A stretch of 64,000 nt of DNA from Wuchereria bancrofti (taxonomy: Eukaryota; Nematoda; Chromadorea; Rhabditida; Onchocercidae), in NCBI GenBank assembly GCA_005281725.1, contig SSBO01000001.1:1038399-1102398 (forward strand), written 5' to 3'. The position numbers and the translations under genes are program-made. Below are positions 63,951-64,000 of this stretch, one piece after another (positions within the stretch are counted from its first letter, which is position 1; every line of letters begins with the position of its first letter). The notes beneath the pieces are model-generated. The model ran no database searches. It saw nothing but the letters and a program-made list of their open reading frames with translations, and had not been told where the DNA came from.

Positions 63951-64000
63951 CTAAAAATATCTCGGAATTAAACTTCTTGAAATTTAAAAATTGATTACCG

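Overview
This window is eukaryotic nuclear DNA from a nematode, most likely a filarial or related parasitic spirurine. Evidence: very AT-rich noncoding DNA, genes built of many 50-300 bp exons, GTAAG/GTATG donors and TTTCAG/TTTTAG acceptors, candidate trans-splice acceptors 0-20 nt upstream of several start codons, and protein sequences closest to nematode orthologues of metazoan genes. The genus cannot be fixed from this sequence. All exon models were built by eye; every junction listed keeps the reading frame, and the exon sums of the complete genes are divisible by three.

Layout. (1) 56-18995, minus: 5' part of a rabphilin gene (rbf-1 type) with the Rab-binding zinc finger; the C2 domains lie beyond the left edge. 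One intron is about 13.9 kb, is full of AT-rich low-complexity DNA and repeats, and contains an assembly scar around an N. (2) 18997-26531: a 7.5 kb gene-free AT-rich spacer. (3) 26532-30862, minus: complete WDR37 orthologue, 11 exons, 482 aa. (4) 32060-34148, plus, divergent from WDR37: complete PPTC7-type mitochondrial PP2C phosphatase, 5 exons, 317 aa. (5) 35673-37249, plus: complete NDUFS8/TYKY subunit of respiratory complex I, 5 exons, 206 aa. (6) 38360-41233, minus: F-box/leucine-rich protein of unknown substrate, 7 exons, 379 aa. (7) 42540-49471, minus: complete integrin beta (pat-3 type), 20 exons, 830 aa. (8) 52838 to the right edge, minus: 3' half of a Domino/SRCAP/EP400-class SNF2 remodeller (ssl-1 type).

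The most interesting structure is the 3' half of the SNF2 gene. After the shared helicase-C exons, one exon has a strong internal donor at 62234 that leads in frame to a 36-nt microexon and 18 further exons. These encode an acidic/Pro linker, a SANT/Myb domain and a long Gln/Thr-rich tail (EP400/Domino-A-like). If the donor is skipped, the same exon stays open for another 312 codons of Ser/Arg-rich sequence and then stops (a short SRCAP/Domino-B-like end). The locus therefore looks able to make two C-termini in the way Drosophila domino does, and a G-rich tract lies in the region between the two ends.

From memory, the recognised C. elegans orthologues (rbf-1, W09D10.4, T20H4.5, pat-3, ssl-1) are all on chromosome III, so the window looks like conserved macrosynteny. 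PPTC7 and NDUFS8 are both mitochondrial and lie in tandem. The other neighbours have no evident shared pathway. I saw no rRNA, tRNA, CRISPR array, intact transposon or bacterial insertion.
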